From the NCBI RefSeq assembly GCF_004168585.1, contig NZ_PGVH01000056.1, positions 252,576-316,575 on the forward strand: a stretch of DNA of 64,000 bases, in the 5' to 3' direction. Position numbers and translations under genes: made by a program. Shown piece after piece: positions 55,205 to 64,000 of the stretch (position 1 is the stretch's first letter; the number at the start of each line of letters is the position of its first letter). The notes beneath the pieces were generated by a model, which did no database searches, was not told the DNA's origin, and saw nothing but the letters and a program-made list of their open reading frames with translations. Source of the DNA: Shewanella sp. OPT22 (GTDB taxonomy: Bacteria > Pseudomonadota > Gammaproteobacteria > Enterobacterales > Shewanellaceae).

Positions 55205-57520
55205 TTAACTACTCTGCTCTGCCCGTTGTTTCGGGCGTCTAAAAGTTCTTCTTTCGGACACTCTTGTAAACTCTTGTTTAAATTCAGGCTTGGTATCAAC
55301 TCTCCCTGTTCTCACATCCTTGTTTGGTTCCAATACATCCACAACATATATTTTCTCCAAGGCAGGCAGGGATTCTTCCTTATTGAGAACACTGACAAAC
55401 TTTTCACTGTTATCTTTAGAAGAGCTCATAACTATCAAGCTCTTAAATGTCTTAACTTTATTCGCGTCTAAATTGCGTGTAATGTCATTAGAGGTGATTT
55501 TAGAAGTAGTTATCCCTTGAACTGCCTTAAGGCGTACGTTCTTACTAGCAAGTTGGCTTACCGGGTAAGCATAATTAAGCGCATTAGGCACGATACCGAG
55601 AACTGAAGCACCTTTGCTTTCAAGACCAAGAATTGCCTTAGGGGTACTGTTCGGCCCAATTAATCCTGAGTACGTTTGCTTTAAAGGCCCCGAATGTCTA
55701 TGCCGTGTTCTATATAAAGTATCGGGACCATCAATAATAATGAGTGTACTTTCATCTATGGTAACGCCTTTACTCTCTAAAGCAGCAATTGCAGCCTCAA
55801 GCTTATATACCTTCTCAAGTTGATCTACAGGAAGATCTTTCGTAACTGCTGTACTCTCGTTTGTTGCTAAGTCACTTGACGATTCAGTGTGAACTTCAAG
55901 TTCATTTGATTGGGGGTCACTATGAGAAGGGGCAACAAAAGATTTAGGCCTTGTTATCGGGACTACTGATGAATCGGGTGAAGAATTGCCAACCAAGATT
56001 CTCGCATTAGTTAATCCACTTGTATCACTCACTCTTCTTCGAGTAGGCGCTGATGAGGTTGCAGAGTCACTTGTTTTTTGAATATTAGCGATAACAACAT
56101 GTGTTGTTTCAACAGGTGATTTAGGAAAAGAAGCTTTAAGTTCTTTTGCCTGAACTGGGTCAGTATTTGAATGACTCAAGTTGGGTGCATCTTGGTGCTC
56201 ATCGCCGCCGCTTCTTTGGGCTTCAATTTGAGGTAATTTGACAGAATCGGAAGCGGTTGTTTCACCAATCATTACTGCAGCTTTCTGCTTTTCAGCAAGC
56301 TCCGAATGTTCTATTTTGGCTAAACATTTACTAAAACCAAGATCTTTTGGTAATTCATCTTCACATAAGTAAATAGTTTTTCGTAGCTCGCTGGCATCTT
56401 TTTCTGTACTTATTTGAGTAACACGCAATTGTTGTGTTTTAAGATCCCTTGCCACGGTAACGTAACTGACCGTTTCGTTTACCTGTTCCAAGACAGTGTG
56501 AATAACAACAGACAGCCCTCCTTTGAGCTGCTTTAGCTCCAGTTTTAGTTCCTCTTGTTTTTTCTCTATATTTTTATCGTTCGCACCTTTCAAAAACCAG
56601 AAGTTATCATACAAGGATTTCCCAAACGTCAAGCCTGTGAAGTCTAGCGGAGCTTGTACTCTACTTCCTAATACTTTAGCTTGAACAGTACCACTATAAA
56701 CATCATTTAAGTATTTGCTAACACCTGCATAATGAGATTTACCTCTTATATTAGTGTCATCCATTTGCGTTATCGCTTTTTCTGTTTCCGTATCGTACTT
56801 TGCTGTACGAACTGAAGTAATATAAAATTGCTGGCGCTTGGTTGGATCATTTATTCGTGTAACTGTAAAGTACCTTGTTTCTATTCTCCATTTTTCATCG
56901 GTTTTTAATGGAGGACGATCCAATTTTACTTTCATCACTCCTGAGAAACCCGGCTGAATTGAATCTAAAAATTGTTTTAACTCTTTTTCTTTGCCTGCAT
57001 CCTCTAAAAAATAGTCTTCAGTTCGATGATTAAAAGCAATTTTTTTCTCATCCAATATAAATACTTCACGAAGTTTTAACCTTTCAGATTCATCTATTTC
57101 TTGTTTAACAACTTTAAATTTATGATTAAGGGCTTCATTGGTAACTTGACACGTCACTACCTGTCCTGCTTCAGATAATTTTTGCCCTTGTTTTAGAGTA
57201 CAGATAACCTCAAAAAATTGACCTCTAAGCTCTGAGCCAGTCATTGCATCATACGTTTGAGCCGTGCTCCCTGAAAGCTCATCAGCTCTTGGTTTTAGGC
57301 CCATAACACTCACTCTAGGGTCTGAAGTTTGCTGACTTCTATCTTTACGCACTTCCACTAGACTTATCTTGTAAACTTTACAATTGTCACCTTTACCTAC
57401 TTCTAATAAAAATTCTTGTCCTTCTTTGGGTTGTATTTGACTGGGGAGAATAGTGGGATCAAAGTTAATATAGTATTTTTCAGATGAATGTAATGAAGTG
57501 ACATCAGCAGGGGCAGTCAT
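55205..57520 (-). CDS. Large unknown protein with repeated beta modules and a HAD-like C-terminus
   Basis: A 771-residue protein with no signal peptide. The first 430 residues contain at least four similar beta-rich segments, around 29-57, 97-140, 187-225 and 329-372, with a shared pattern of G, hydrophobic strand, then Y-x-V-x-x (KEGQEFLLEV...YKISLVEV; GGLSVVIHTVLEQ...YVTVARD). Residues about 420-580 are a Ser/Thr/Pro linker. The C-terminal 180 residues begin TLIIIDGPDTLYRT (592-605), continue with LGIVPNALNYA and IYVVDVLEPNKDV, and look like a HAD fold, but the DxD nucleophile pattern is altered (D597-G-P-D600). Function unknown; effector-like in layout. Confidence 0.65.
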   Translation of the reverse strand: MTAPADVTSLHSSEKYYINFDPTILPSQIQPKEGQEFLLEVGKGDNCKVYKISLVEVRKDRSQQTSDPRVSVMGLKPRADELSGSTAQTYDAMTGSELRGQFFEVICTLKQGQKLSEAGQVVTCQVTNEALNHKFKVVKQEIDESERLKLREVFILDEKKIAFNHRTEDYFLEDAGKEKELKQFLDSIQPGFSGVMKVKLDRPPLKTDEKWRIETRYFTVTRINDPTKRQQFYITSVRTAKYDTETEKAITQMDDTNIRGKSHYAGVSKYLNDVYSGTVQAKVLGSRVQAPLDFTGLTFGKSLYDNFWFLKGANDKNIEKKQEELKLELKQLKGGLSVVIHTVLEQVNETVSYVTVARDLKTQQLRVTQISTEKDASELRKTIYLCEDELPKDLGFSKCLAKIEHSELAEKQKAAVMIGETTASDSVKLPQIEAQRSGGDEHQDAPNLSHSNTDPVQAKELKASFPKSPVETTHVVIANIQKTSDSATSSAPTRRRVSDTSGLTNARILVGNSSPDSSVVPITRPKSFVAPSHSDPQSNELEVHTESSSDLATNESTAVTKDLPVDQLEKVYKLEAAIAALESKGVTIDESTLIIIDGPDTLYRTRHRHSGPLKQTYSGLIGPNSTPKAILGLESKGASVLGIVPNALNYAYPVSQLASKNVRLKAVQGITTSKITSNDITRNLDANKVKTFKSLIVMSSSKDNSEKFVSVLNKEESLPALEKIYVVDVLEPNKDVRTGRVDTKPEFKQEFTRVSERRTFRRPKQRAEQSS

Positions 57521-58277
57521 TTGTTATTCCTTCAAAGAAAGCTAGATAATAGAATTTAAATGTCGAAGCTTTAACTTAGCTGACCATAAAAAACGGCCAA
57601 GTCTACGTCTTAATATATATTTCCGAGCAGCAAAGCATTTTTTGAAACTTTATTGAAGGTCACAGTTTCTTATTTATTGACACTATTTGGTGCAAACATT
57701 TAAATGAAAGGTATTACTTTCTAATCGTAAGAAAGTTAATAAAAGCATATTTTCAATTATATACACTAAATGAATAAAGACATTATAACTATATATTAGT
57801 TCATAGCAGCTCTTGGCATATCGAAAACATGAATTTTTAGGTGTTTATAAAGAAAGTATTTTCGAGGTGAGAGCATAAGTATTCCTTTTTTATCTCTCAT
57901 AGTGCGACATTTTCAACCTCACTTGCCTGCAGCAATGCAGCATTTCCTAATAAATATTTCATTTATCTTCACCTAAGTTCACTTCGAGAACTCAAAGCGT
58001 ACTGCTCTCAATTCCCTAATGACTTCTACGATTTCTTTACCTGATTTATCAAGGTGATAACCTAGTGCCGAATCTATACTTTTTAAGCCCCTCCAATTAG
58101 GAATTTATTCGATTAACTTTTCGGCTTTGATTGTGTGATATACGTGGCCTTCAAATCGATCATGGCCTTACTCAAAGCGCAGTATGGCGCTGTTTATTTC
58201 TGAAGAAAGTGTAGTTTTACAATATCATGAAGCATCAGCGTGACTTTTCTAAACTGCAAGTGGGTAATCGTTTGATT
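57521..58277. other. Long gene-poor stretch between two unknown large genes
   Basis: About 750 bases, AT-rich from 57540 to 57880 with no gene. From about 57979 to 58224 there is a distinctly more GC-rich segment that reads as a broken frame on the minus strand (listed separately). Confidence 0.5.
57979..58224 (-). pseudogene. Possible degraded coding remnant
   Basis: On the minus strand one frame of 82 codons is interrupted by only two internal stops (58168-58170 and 58105-58107) and ends with TGA at 57979-57981. The pieces look protein-like, for example FEGHVYHTIKAEKLIE and LGYHLDKSGKEIVEVIRE. No start codon or ribosome site fits. Base composition differs from the flanks. It could be the tail of a decayed gene or transposase, or chance. 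Low confidence. Confidence 0.25.
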
Positions 58278-60536
58278 TTATTTAGAATCAATCATAGAAA
58301 TCAGAACGTTACTAGATTGTGCTGATGTTTTATGTTTTAACCTATTCTCAACTCTCCGCTCAAAACTAAATTGTATTTCCGACTTCCTTTTTTCACTCTT
58401 CCAAGCAGCGACTTCAGCTTCAGAAGCCTCTGACACCACTGATATACATGCATTTTTTTTCGCTTCAGTCATCATAATCTTGAGCATTTTTAATGTTGCA
58501 TTATTCAGTTCAACACCTTTTGGCACAGGACATTTTTGTTTAAACATTGTTTTTATATCTCGAGTTTCCATTGTCGAAAACTCATTTAGTTGAGCCTCAG
58601 AAGCCTGCTTGAATTTTACCCAGGATTTCAACATAGCTACTTTCGATCTCTTATTTTGTAAATCGAACGGTTCCTCTACGACGTTTTCTTCTTGATATTG
58701 TGATTTACTACTTTGTGACTGATTTAAGGTAGCTGATTTACCCGAAGCTGAATTCGGTAATGTCTTTAATCCTTCAGGTGATGCTTTTATCGAAAAGGCG
58801 TCACACTTTATAGCCTTATCAAGCTTATCTGATAACTCTTTAATCTCCGACTCATCAATAATAGACTGTAAATATTGTTGCGTAGAAACCTCTACTTTAC
58901 TCTCTTGCTGCCGAGTTCCTCCCTCGTAATGTTCAGACTCTCTATCATTGTTTGTAAGGGAAGTTAATGCTGCTTGTTCATAACTTTTTACTAAGGAATT
59001 TTGCGTAGCTTCACTTTTATTTAATGGTTGAGCTTCTTGATTAGATTCATTACTTTTATCTACAGTTATCTGTGGCAATTCGTCATCACCCACAGCATTA
59101 TTAGGTTTAATATCCATTTCAGTTTGTTGTTCAGCACTATTGCTTACCAGTTCTTGCTTCCTCTCATCAACAGGTTCAACTTTTCTAGACGCATAAATGC
59201 TATTAAACAACGCAGTTAAGGCTATACTTTTATCGTTACTTTTGCCAAAAAAATCATCATTAGCATTAAGTCTAACTTGCCCATCTACTGCAGAAGGGCC
59301 TACATAAAACGTTTCAGCCGAATTTTCAAACTGAATTGCAACTCTATCTCCACGCCTGATAAGCGATACTAACCGGACAACTTCTTGAGAAAATTCAGCT
59401 GAAACACTATCAAACCTTTTGCTTTTACTATCCCACTTTGGTGCCATTGTAGCCCCAAGGTCAAATTCGTAATGCTGCCCTTTAGAATCCGTATTGAAAA
59501 GCCATGATTTTTTCACTGGTAATTCTTTCATCTGAATTTTGGTATCATAACCCAACACCGGATTTTTAACGTATAGGTCTATGAACATGCATCCCAATTC
59601 ATGTATTTTTATGCTGTAAGGTAGCTTCTTTTTCAAACTTTCACTTGCATGTATTTTAACTTTTAATTGTTTCACTCCTTTTTCATTTTCCTTTAACTCT
59701 ATAGTGAGCTTTACATTATGACTCTTCTCAAACAATTGCTGCTTTGATAGTATTTCTTTATCTTTTTGAGGCACTATGGCTATGCTAATGCACACTTCTA
59801 TGATGTCCCCATAGTCTAATTTTTCTAATTCAGATTGGCACAAAGAAATATGTTCTTGTTCAAAAAAAGTCCACTTCGTACCTTCTTGGATTAAAAGTGA
59901 TTGCGCCCAAAATTTAGCAGGAGTAAATGGAAAAGATATATCTATCGAGGTTAATTTTTCATTATTAGATACCCGTTCAGCTGCATGATGAGGAGTTGAA
60001 GTCAGTGACGAGAGTTCACTTTGGCATACTAAATTCTGACTTGATTCCTGATGACTTTTTGTAGGGTTATCCCCCCTTGAAGCAGGCTCAAGTGTTAGCT
60101 TTCTATTATTTCCTAAGCAATTTTTAGCTTCACTTTCTTCGCTTTGCTTAACTTTACATTCAGTAGGCCCGGTTTTTTTTAGGCGCGCAGTTTCAGAAAT
60201 GAAATGTAGATCACGAAGCCCACCTATCAGACAATTAGGATAAGCAATTTTAGGTTTATTCAAATTAAATTTTTTAATCACTTCGCTAGCTGTGTTTTTC
60301 TGTAAACAGCTATGTTCTGAATAAGCATTATGAGTCATTCCTCTTAAAGGTGATTCATAAATATAAACTTGAACGGCATTTTTTGATTCACCAGCGAAGA
60401 CTCTAACATTATACAAATAATCTCCACACTTGAACCCAATCTGGCCACCATAACCTACTGCAGAAACCCAAGAAGGAGGTAATTGTTCTTCTAAATATGT
60501 ATATCCTCCACTTGAAGGAACTGTAGTATCAACCAT
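58278..60536 (-). CDS. Large unknown protein with beta modules and disordered linkers
   Basis: A 752-residue protein with no signal peptide. Three beta-rich segments resemble those of the protein at 55205: YGGQIGFKCGDYLYNVRVF (near 29), YGDIIEVCISIAIVPQ (near 242) and RRGDRVAIQFENSAETFYVG (near 397). Between and after them are long Ser/Glu/Asn-rich linkers. The last 130 residues are helical and basic (VAMLKSWVKFKQASEAQLNEF), ending SNVLISMIDSK. The ATG has GGAGGT ahead. No catalytic motif recognised. It and 55205 are likely related by domain sharing, and both could be secreted. Confidence 0.65.
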   Translation of the reverse strand: MVDTTVPSSGGYTYLEEQLPPSWVSAVGYGGQIGFKCGDYLYNVRVFAGESKNAVQVYIYESPLRGMTHNAYSEHSCLQKNTASEVIKKFNLNKPKIAYPNCLIGGLRDLHFISETARLKKTGPTECKVKQSEESEAKNCLGNNRKLTLEPASRGDNPTKSHQESSQNLVCQSELSSLTSTPHHAAERVSNNEKLTSIDISFPFTPAKFWAQSLLIQEGTKWTFFEQEHISLCQSELEKLDYGDIIEVCISIAIVPQKDKEILSKQQLFEKSHNVKLTIELKENEKGVKQLKVKIHASESLKKKLPYSIKIHELGCMFIDLYVKNPVLGYDTKIQMKELPVKKSWLFNTDSKGQHYEFDLGATMAPKWDSKSKRFDSVSAEFSQEVVRLVSLIRRGDRVAIQFENSAETFYVGPSAVDGQVRLNANDDFFGKSNDKSIALTALFNSIYASRKVEPVDERKQELVSNSAEQQTEMDIKPNNAVGDDELPQITVDKSNESNQEAQPLNKSEATQNSLVKSYEQAALTSLTNNDRESEHYEGGTRQQESKVEVSTQQYLQSIIDESEIKELSDKLDKAIKCDAFSIKASPEGLKTLPNSASGKSATLNQSQSSKSQYQEENVVEEPFDLQNKRSKVAMLKSWVKFKQASEAQLNEFSTMETRDIKTMFKQKCPVPKGVELNNATLKMLKIMMTEAKKNACISVVSEASEAEVAAWKSEKRKSEIQFSFERRVENRLKHKTSAQSSNVLISMIDSK

Positions 60537-60956
60537 AGCACCTCCTTATAGAGTTATCTTTAATAAATGACTTTATTAACTAGCTATTACAACTTTGGCT
60601 TTAGGCGTTTTTTATACGACAACAATAGTTCTAATTCCGAAATTAGCATTAGAAATAAACAACATTTAATGTTAACAAAATAACAACGCTTCTTGACTTA
60701 AATAAATAAAATTTAATCAAAAATAAAGATGATGCTTTTTACGGAATAATAATCCTTGCCATCCCCTTCATTAAGGTTTTATTTAGACATTAATTACTAT
60801 TAATCAACTTAAACTAACATCTTTAAACCCAACGGTTTTATTCACGTATTTTAAATACTTTTAATGTCAGCAGATTATTCATCAAGTAAATAAAAAGACG
60901 AACTACTCCATAATCAATAACGTATTATTTTTATTTAGTAATGCTATCTTTTAGGG
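60537..60956. other. Intergenic stretch between two minus-strand genes
   Basis: About 420 very AT-rich bases. No gene, repeat or clear operator seen. Confidence 0.4.
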
Positions 60957-62030
60957 CTAAGCTTTACCTCTCACTTCTTTTAACGCACTACGCTTATCAA
61001 TTTCTTTAACAGCATTTATTTTATCCATTTTTTCAATGGCTTTATTTGTTATCGTAGAAAAGACATTGTATTCATCTGATTGTAAGTTATAACAAAGCTT
61101 AGAGGATAAGTTATTCAGAATTTCATCAGCATCTTTGAGTAGTGCTTTGTTTGCTGCTCTATATGTGCTGTAGCTTGTATAAATATCTATTGGCAATTGA
61201 TTATATTTTTCAGCAATTGCTCTGCTCAAATTAGAAAAGTTTCTTGTCTTATATAAATCAGGGTAAAGGCTATTACATTGGTTATAGAACTTAACGTATT
61301 TATCAAAATATGCTTTTGATGCGTTTGATTTATATGAAAATGCAGAATCGTACATTGAAAGTAAAAGTAGCGCATCCGTCCTATACACCTCAAAATGTTG
61401 AAAATCGATAGGATAATTCCAATCACCACCCCACCTTAAAAAACCGTGTTTCTTAAATAGATCCACTACTTTCTTGTTGTTAATACCGATCCTACTTTCT
61501 TTACCTTCTCTGTATTTTTGACGACTGATATACCTCCATCCACTTTCTGGTATTAAATAATCGGGTTTGCAAACATTATCTACCTTACATGGAATTGGAT
61601 TATCTGAAGTACTATTTACATCTGAAAAATGAATGTAGGGATTCTCTCTTACATTCAGATCTACTGCTGCTCCATAGGCATGAACTGAAGGTATGTTACC
61701 TCCAGAGATATTTCTAGCCGCATAAGAATAGGTTAAATCAATGTCTTTGCCTTCATCGGCAAGCTTGTAATCAGCAATTCGTATCGGAAAGTTACTCTCA
61801 CCAGCATTAGCATATAAAGCTAACATTAACCCTTTAAGTTGCTCGCTGACAGAATCGAGTGTTTTTATACTTCCTCTTTTCGTATTTCCATTAAAGTCCA
61901 CATATGGAAATTCTATGACGGTTAGTCTTTGGCTTGGAGCCGCTTTGCCATCGAATGCCTTAACTACACCCTTTGCATTTGATAAAAAAGATAGACTGAA
62001 GAGAGCGACAATATAAAAGAACTTTTTCAT
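60957..62030 (-). CDS. Exported M15-family peptidoglycan peptidase
   Basis: A 357-residue protein with signal peptide (MKKFFYIVALFSLSFLSNAKG). The zinc site is SVHAYGAAVDLNV (S-x-H-x-x-G-x-A-x-D) with the second histidine motif in YPIDFQHFEV, as in VanY/M15 carboxypeptidases and L-alanyl-D-glutamate endopeptidases. The catalytic part covers about residues 50-250. The last 110 residues are a helical, charged extension not seen in minimal M15 enzymes. The start ATG 62030 is preferred over an upstream frame to 62093. It may trim the wall or be exported against other cells. Confidence 0.85.
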   Translation of the reverse strand: MKKFFYIVALFSLSFLSNAKGVVKAFDGKAAPSQRLTVIEFPYVDFNGNTKRGSIKTLDSVSEQLKGLMLALYANAGESNFPIRIADYKLADEGKDIDLTYSYAARNISGGNIPSVHAYGAAVDLNVRENPYIHFSDVNSTSDNPIPCKVDNVCKPDYLIPESGWRYISRQKYREGKESRIGINNKKVVDLFKKHGFLRWGGDWNYPIDFQHFEVYRTDALLLLSMYDSAFSYKSNASKAYFDKYVKFYNQCNSLYPDLYKTRNFSNLSRAIAEKYNQLPIDIYTSYSTYRAANKALLKDADEILNNLSSKLCYNLQSDEYNVFSTITNKAIEKMDKINAVKEIDKRSALKEVRGKA

Positions 62031-62565
62031 AATAAGCCCAGTAAAAGTCAATTCATTTGTTACAGAATGAATGTTTAGACACAACAATTTCATTCTTAGA
62101 TGGTGCCAATAGATGTCACCTTAGATTCAGTCGAACAAAAAACCAACAAACTTAACGTTATAATGTATGAGGAAATTGTTAAAAACATTCATGCAACGAA
62201 TTTTGAGGAAAAAAGCAGTAGGAAAGTCTCTTACCTAAGAAGATTACTTCAAACGTAGGTATGGGGAGTTTCGAAAGGGAACGAGCAGTTAAACTCCCTT
62301 GCAAATAAACTTGGAATAGTTGGATAACATTCAACCTATAACGTTATCAAACTTCTGCATAGATGAAACATCAAACTCCAACCAATTATTAATGGCGAAA
62401 ATCGTTAATTAGTAGTAATAAAAGTAAAACATTAGCTTTTAGCATTCTGTTGTGTGAGCATAAAACCCATTAAATAGGAGCACAAAAAAGGGTTTCTATA
62501 TTCTGGCTCAACTTTTGCCTATTGGTTTTTCGATAAATTAATTCACAATGATCAAAGGGAATAAT
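62031..62565. other. Intergenic stretch between the M15 peptidase and the PspB-like gene
   Basis: About 530 bases between divergent genes. It contains a hairpin (GGGAGTTT at 62264-62271 with AAACTCCC at 62291-62298) and a possible short frame listed separately. Confidence 0.5.
62100..62258 (+). CDS. Possible small gene, 52 codons
   Basis: ATG 62100 to TAG 62256-62258 encodes a charged 52-residue peptide (MVPIDVTLDSVEQKTNKLNV at the start, RKVSYLRRLLQT at the end). It is not antisense to any gene. No ribosome site is visible, so it may be a chance frame or the remnant of a longer one. Confidence 0.25.
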   Translation: MVPIDVTLDSVEQKTNKLNVIMYEEIVKNIHATNFEEKSSRKVSYLRRLLQT

Positions 62566-62808
62566 ATGGATATTAGTGAAATCAGTAACATTGTCATCGT
62601 TGCCATCATCTTTTTCGCTATTTTTGGTGCAGATTTTTTTAAGTACCGTTTACGCATGAAACAGCTTGAAGCCAAAATCGATAGCAGTGACAAAATGAAA
62701 CTCATTGACGAGGTTGAGAGCGTTAAACATCGTTTGGTTGTGCTTGAAAAGATCATTACAGATAAAGGTTATGAGGTAAGCGAAGAAATTAATAAATTAA
62801 AAAGCTAA
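62566..62808 (+). CDS. Small PspB-like membrane protein with coiled coil
   Basis: An 80-residue protein: one N-terminal membrane helix (ISNIVIVAIIFFAIFGADFF) and a charged helix (MKQLEAKIDSSDKMKLIDEV) with the ending RLVVLEKIITDKGYEV. Size and layout resemble PspB, the phage-shock membrane partner, whose tail has the similar pattern of R..ALE.I.. No pspA or pspC is adjacent, so this is a resemblance only. ATG 62566 has AAGGG ahead and is preferred to 62548. Confidence 0.6.
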   Translation: MDISEISNIVIVAIIFFAIFGADFFKYRLRMKQLEAKIDSSDKMKLIDEVESVKHRLVVLEKIITDKGYEVSEEINKLKS

Positions 62809-62823
62809 ATCCCTATCAAGCCG

Positions 62824-62854
62824 AATAGGGCTGCCAAGTGGCAGCCCTATTTAT
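62824..62854. terminator. Bidirectional terminator
   Basis: ATAGGGCTGCCA (62825-62836) pairs with TGGCAGCCCTAT (62839-62850), followed by TTTATT. It separates the small membrane protein gene from the convergent yajQ. Confidence 0.9.
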
Positions 62855-63340
62855 TCAGTCTCTAAAGTTATTAAACTGAAATGGCTGTCCTAAATCAGAT
62901 TCTTTTGCTAGACGCATCACAGCTTGTAAGTCATCACGTTTTTTGCCCGTGACGCGCAAACTGTCTCCTTGAATTGCAGCTTGAACTTTTAGCTTGCTCG
63001 CTTTAATCAGTTTTACCAGTTTCTTTGCAATGTCAGTTTCAATGCCTTCCTTGAAGCGAACTTTTAACGAGAACGTTTTCCCACTGTGTACCGCTTTATC
63101 ATCCACATCCATTGCCGCAGGATCGACATTGCGCTTACTTAACTGCATACGAAAGATATCGATCAATTGTTGGCATTGAAAATCATCCTCCGCAGATACC
63201 GTTACTACAAAATCATTCAACTCAATACTGGCGTCTTTACCACGGAAGTCAAAACGACTTGAAAGTTCGCGGCTTGAATTATCGACTGCATTTTTTAATT
63301 CAACTTTATCAATTTCGGACACGATATCCATAGATGGCAT
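62855..63340 (-). CDS. yajQ: YajQ family nucleotide-binding protein
   Basis: A 161-residue protein beginning [20 protein letters not shown], a nearly invariant YajQ start, then [17 protein letters not shown] and the ending [19 protein letters not shown]. YajQ-type proteins bind nucleotides and some bind cyclic di-GMP. It lies beside genes including panE, as in related bacteria. Confidence 0.96.
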   Translation of the reverse strand: MPSMDIVSEIDKVELKNAVDNSSRELSSRFDFRGKDASIELNDFVVTVSAEDDFQCQQLIDIFRMQLSKRNVDPAAMDVDDKAVHSGKTFSLKVRFKEGIETDIAKKLVKLIKASKLKVQAAIQGDSLRVTGKKRDDLQAVMRLAKESDLGQPFQFNNFRD

Positions 63341-63444
63341 ATGAAGTTACCTCAAATAAGTATGTTGAAATAATTCTAGTCTTCCTTGGTATTTAATAAA
63401 AGCCATATTATGATGTTTAGCCTTGTTCAATATTGGGCGATTGT

Positions 63445-63789
63445 GTGATTAAACAGTCTCATCTTTTTAAATTTCTGCTTGTGGTCACTGTATTGATCAT
63501 TAGCTATTTAGTATTTTCTCGTCCTGGTTATAATCAGTCGTTCCCGCACATTGATAAAATTGGCCACATGGGTAGCTTTTTTTTATTATCAGCCTTAACC
63601 CATTTAGCATTCAAACCTAAATGGTGGCGTTTGATGTCGGGGCTTATTGCATATGCAGGTCTTATTGAAGTGGTGCAATCTTATTTACCCTATCGCAGTG
63701 CATCATGGGCAGATTTTGGTGCTGACATATTAGGGATTGTTTGCTTTTATCTATTATTATTAGGTTATCGTAAACAACGCTCATCTTAA
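63445..63789 (+). CDS. VanZ-like membrane protein
   Basis: A 114-residue protein with three to four hydrophobic segments and the VanZ pattern: PHIDKIGHMGSFFLLSAL and EVVQSYLPYRSASWADFGAD. VanZ-like proteins are small membrane proteins of uncertain function, linked to teicoplanin resistance in some Gram-positive bacteria. GTG 63445 and TTG 63433 are both in frame; I prefer GTG. Confidence 0.82.
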   Translation: MIKQSHLFKFLLVVTVLIISYLVFSRPGYNQSFPHIDKIGHMGSFFLLSALTHLAFKPKWWRLMSGLIAYAGLIEVVQSYLPYRSASWADFGADILGIVCFYLLLLGYRKQRSS

Positions 63790-63820
63790 TTTTTTGAGTG
63801 AAAGTTATCTAAGTAATTTT

Positions 63821-64000
63821 ATGAATATGAATCTATCTGAAACCAAAATTGGCATTTTAGGCGCAGGAGCAATTGGGCAACTTATTGGTTTCCAATTGCA
63901 TCAAGAGGGTGCTCACCTGAGTTTTATTCATAAATATGATTATTCATGTGATGAAGTCGTTAACTTCACTGACCTAGATAGAAATGAGCATCAATATCAA
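63821..64000 (+). CDS. panE: 2-dehydropantoate 2-reductase PanE, N-terminal part
   Basis: The frame from ATG 63821 (or 63827) runs off the window after 60 codons. It begins MNMNLSETKIGILGAGAIGQ, the Rossmann motif GxGxxG typical of ketopantoate reductase, followed by LIGFQLHQEGAHLSFIHKY. PanE makes pantoate for PanC. The neighbourhood with yajQ supports it. Only the N-terminal third is present. Confidence 0.8.
   Translation, partial: MNMNLSETKIGILGAGAIGQLIGFQLHQEGAHLSFIHKYDYSCDEVVNFTDLDRNEHQYQ

Overview
The window is about 64 kb of AT-rich gammaproteobacterial chromosome. Housekeeping neighbourhoods (lolB-ispE-prs, pcnB-folK-panB-panC, mdh/argR divergent, yajQ near panE, csdA-csdE) together with a complete distal lateral-flagellar cluster point to the Alteromonadales/Shewanellaceae side of the class. 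Several large, effector-like proteins of unknown family make a Parashewanella-type host possible, but that is inference only. I saw no rRNA, tRNA, CRISPR array or intact insertion sequence.

Layout. 1-8.2 kb (minus strand): the end of a lateral-type flagellar system in the order flagellin (lafA), cap (fliD), fliS, fliT, fliK, fliL, sigma-28 (lafS), stators (lafT, lafU), then an overlapping PilZ gene and a membrane-protein gene cut by the window edge. 8.4-12.2 kb: an exported unknown, lolB, ispE, prs. 12.3-17.4 kb: an ankyrin-repeat protein, an exported leucine-rich-type repeat protein, serA, and a frameshifted gene behind small tandem hairpins. 17.5-21.2 kb: pcnB (apparently with an ATT start), folK, panB, panC. 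21.2-34.2 kb: envelope proteins, an L,D-transpeptidase, an yjjX-type NTPase, a GNAT, a putative clan-CE cysteine peptidase, a tas-like aldo/keto reductase, csdA-csdE, an amidohydrolase, a cupin, mdh, argR and a Dyp-type peroxidase. 34.6-49.3 kb: an M13 peptidase, a SMI1/KNR4 protein, two unknowns, two tandem alkaline phosphatases behind a PHO box, rsuA, an ECF sigma/anti-sigma/DUF4097 operon and an ornithine cyclodeaminase-like gene. 49.6-62 kb: three large unknown cytoplasmic-looking proteins with low-complexity linkers, interleaved with fpr, GSTs and an FMN-dependent glutamate-synthase-like protein, then an M15 peptidase. 62.5-64 kb: a PspB-like small membrane protein, yajQ, a VanZ-like protein and the start of panE.

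How it works together. The flagellar block contains its own sigma factor, and a good sigma-28 promoter stands in front of the flagellin gene. The PilZ gene overlapping the stator gene suggests c-di-GMP input to the same motor. The phosphatase pair looks like a phosphate-starvation operon. panB, panC and, at the far end, panE are parts of one pantothenate pathway.

The most novel content is the set of unknown large proteins (24.7, 49.6, 55.2 and 58.3 kb), the ankyrin protein and the frameshifted gene. They have no signal peptides and no recognisable housekeeping domain, and they are mostly single transcription units. One carries an H-N-Q-C pattern typical of YopJ/Ulp-like peptidases and another a HAD-like C-terminal domain. 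They are candidate secreted effectors, but no secretion system is visible in this window.
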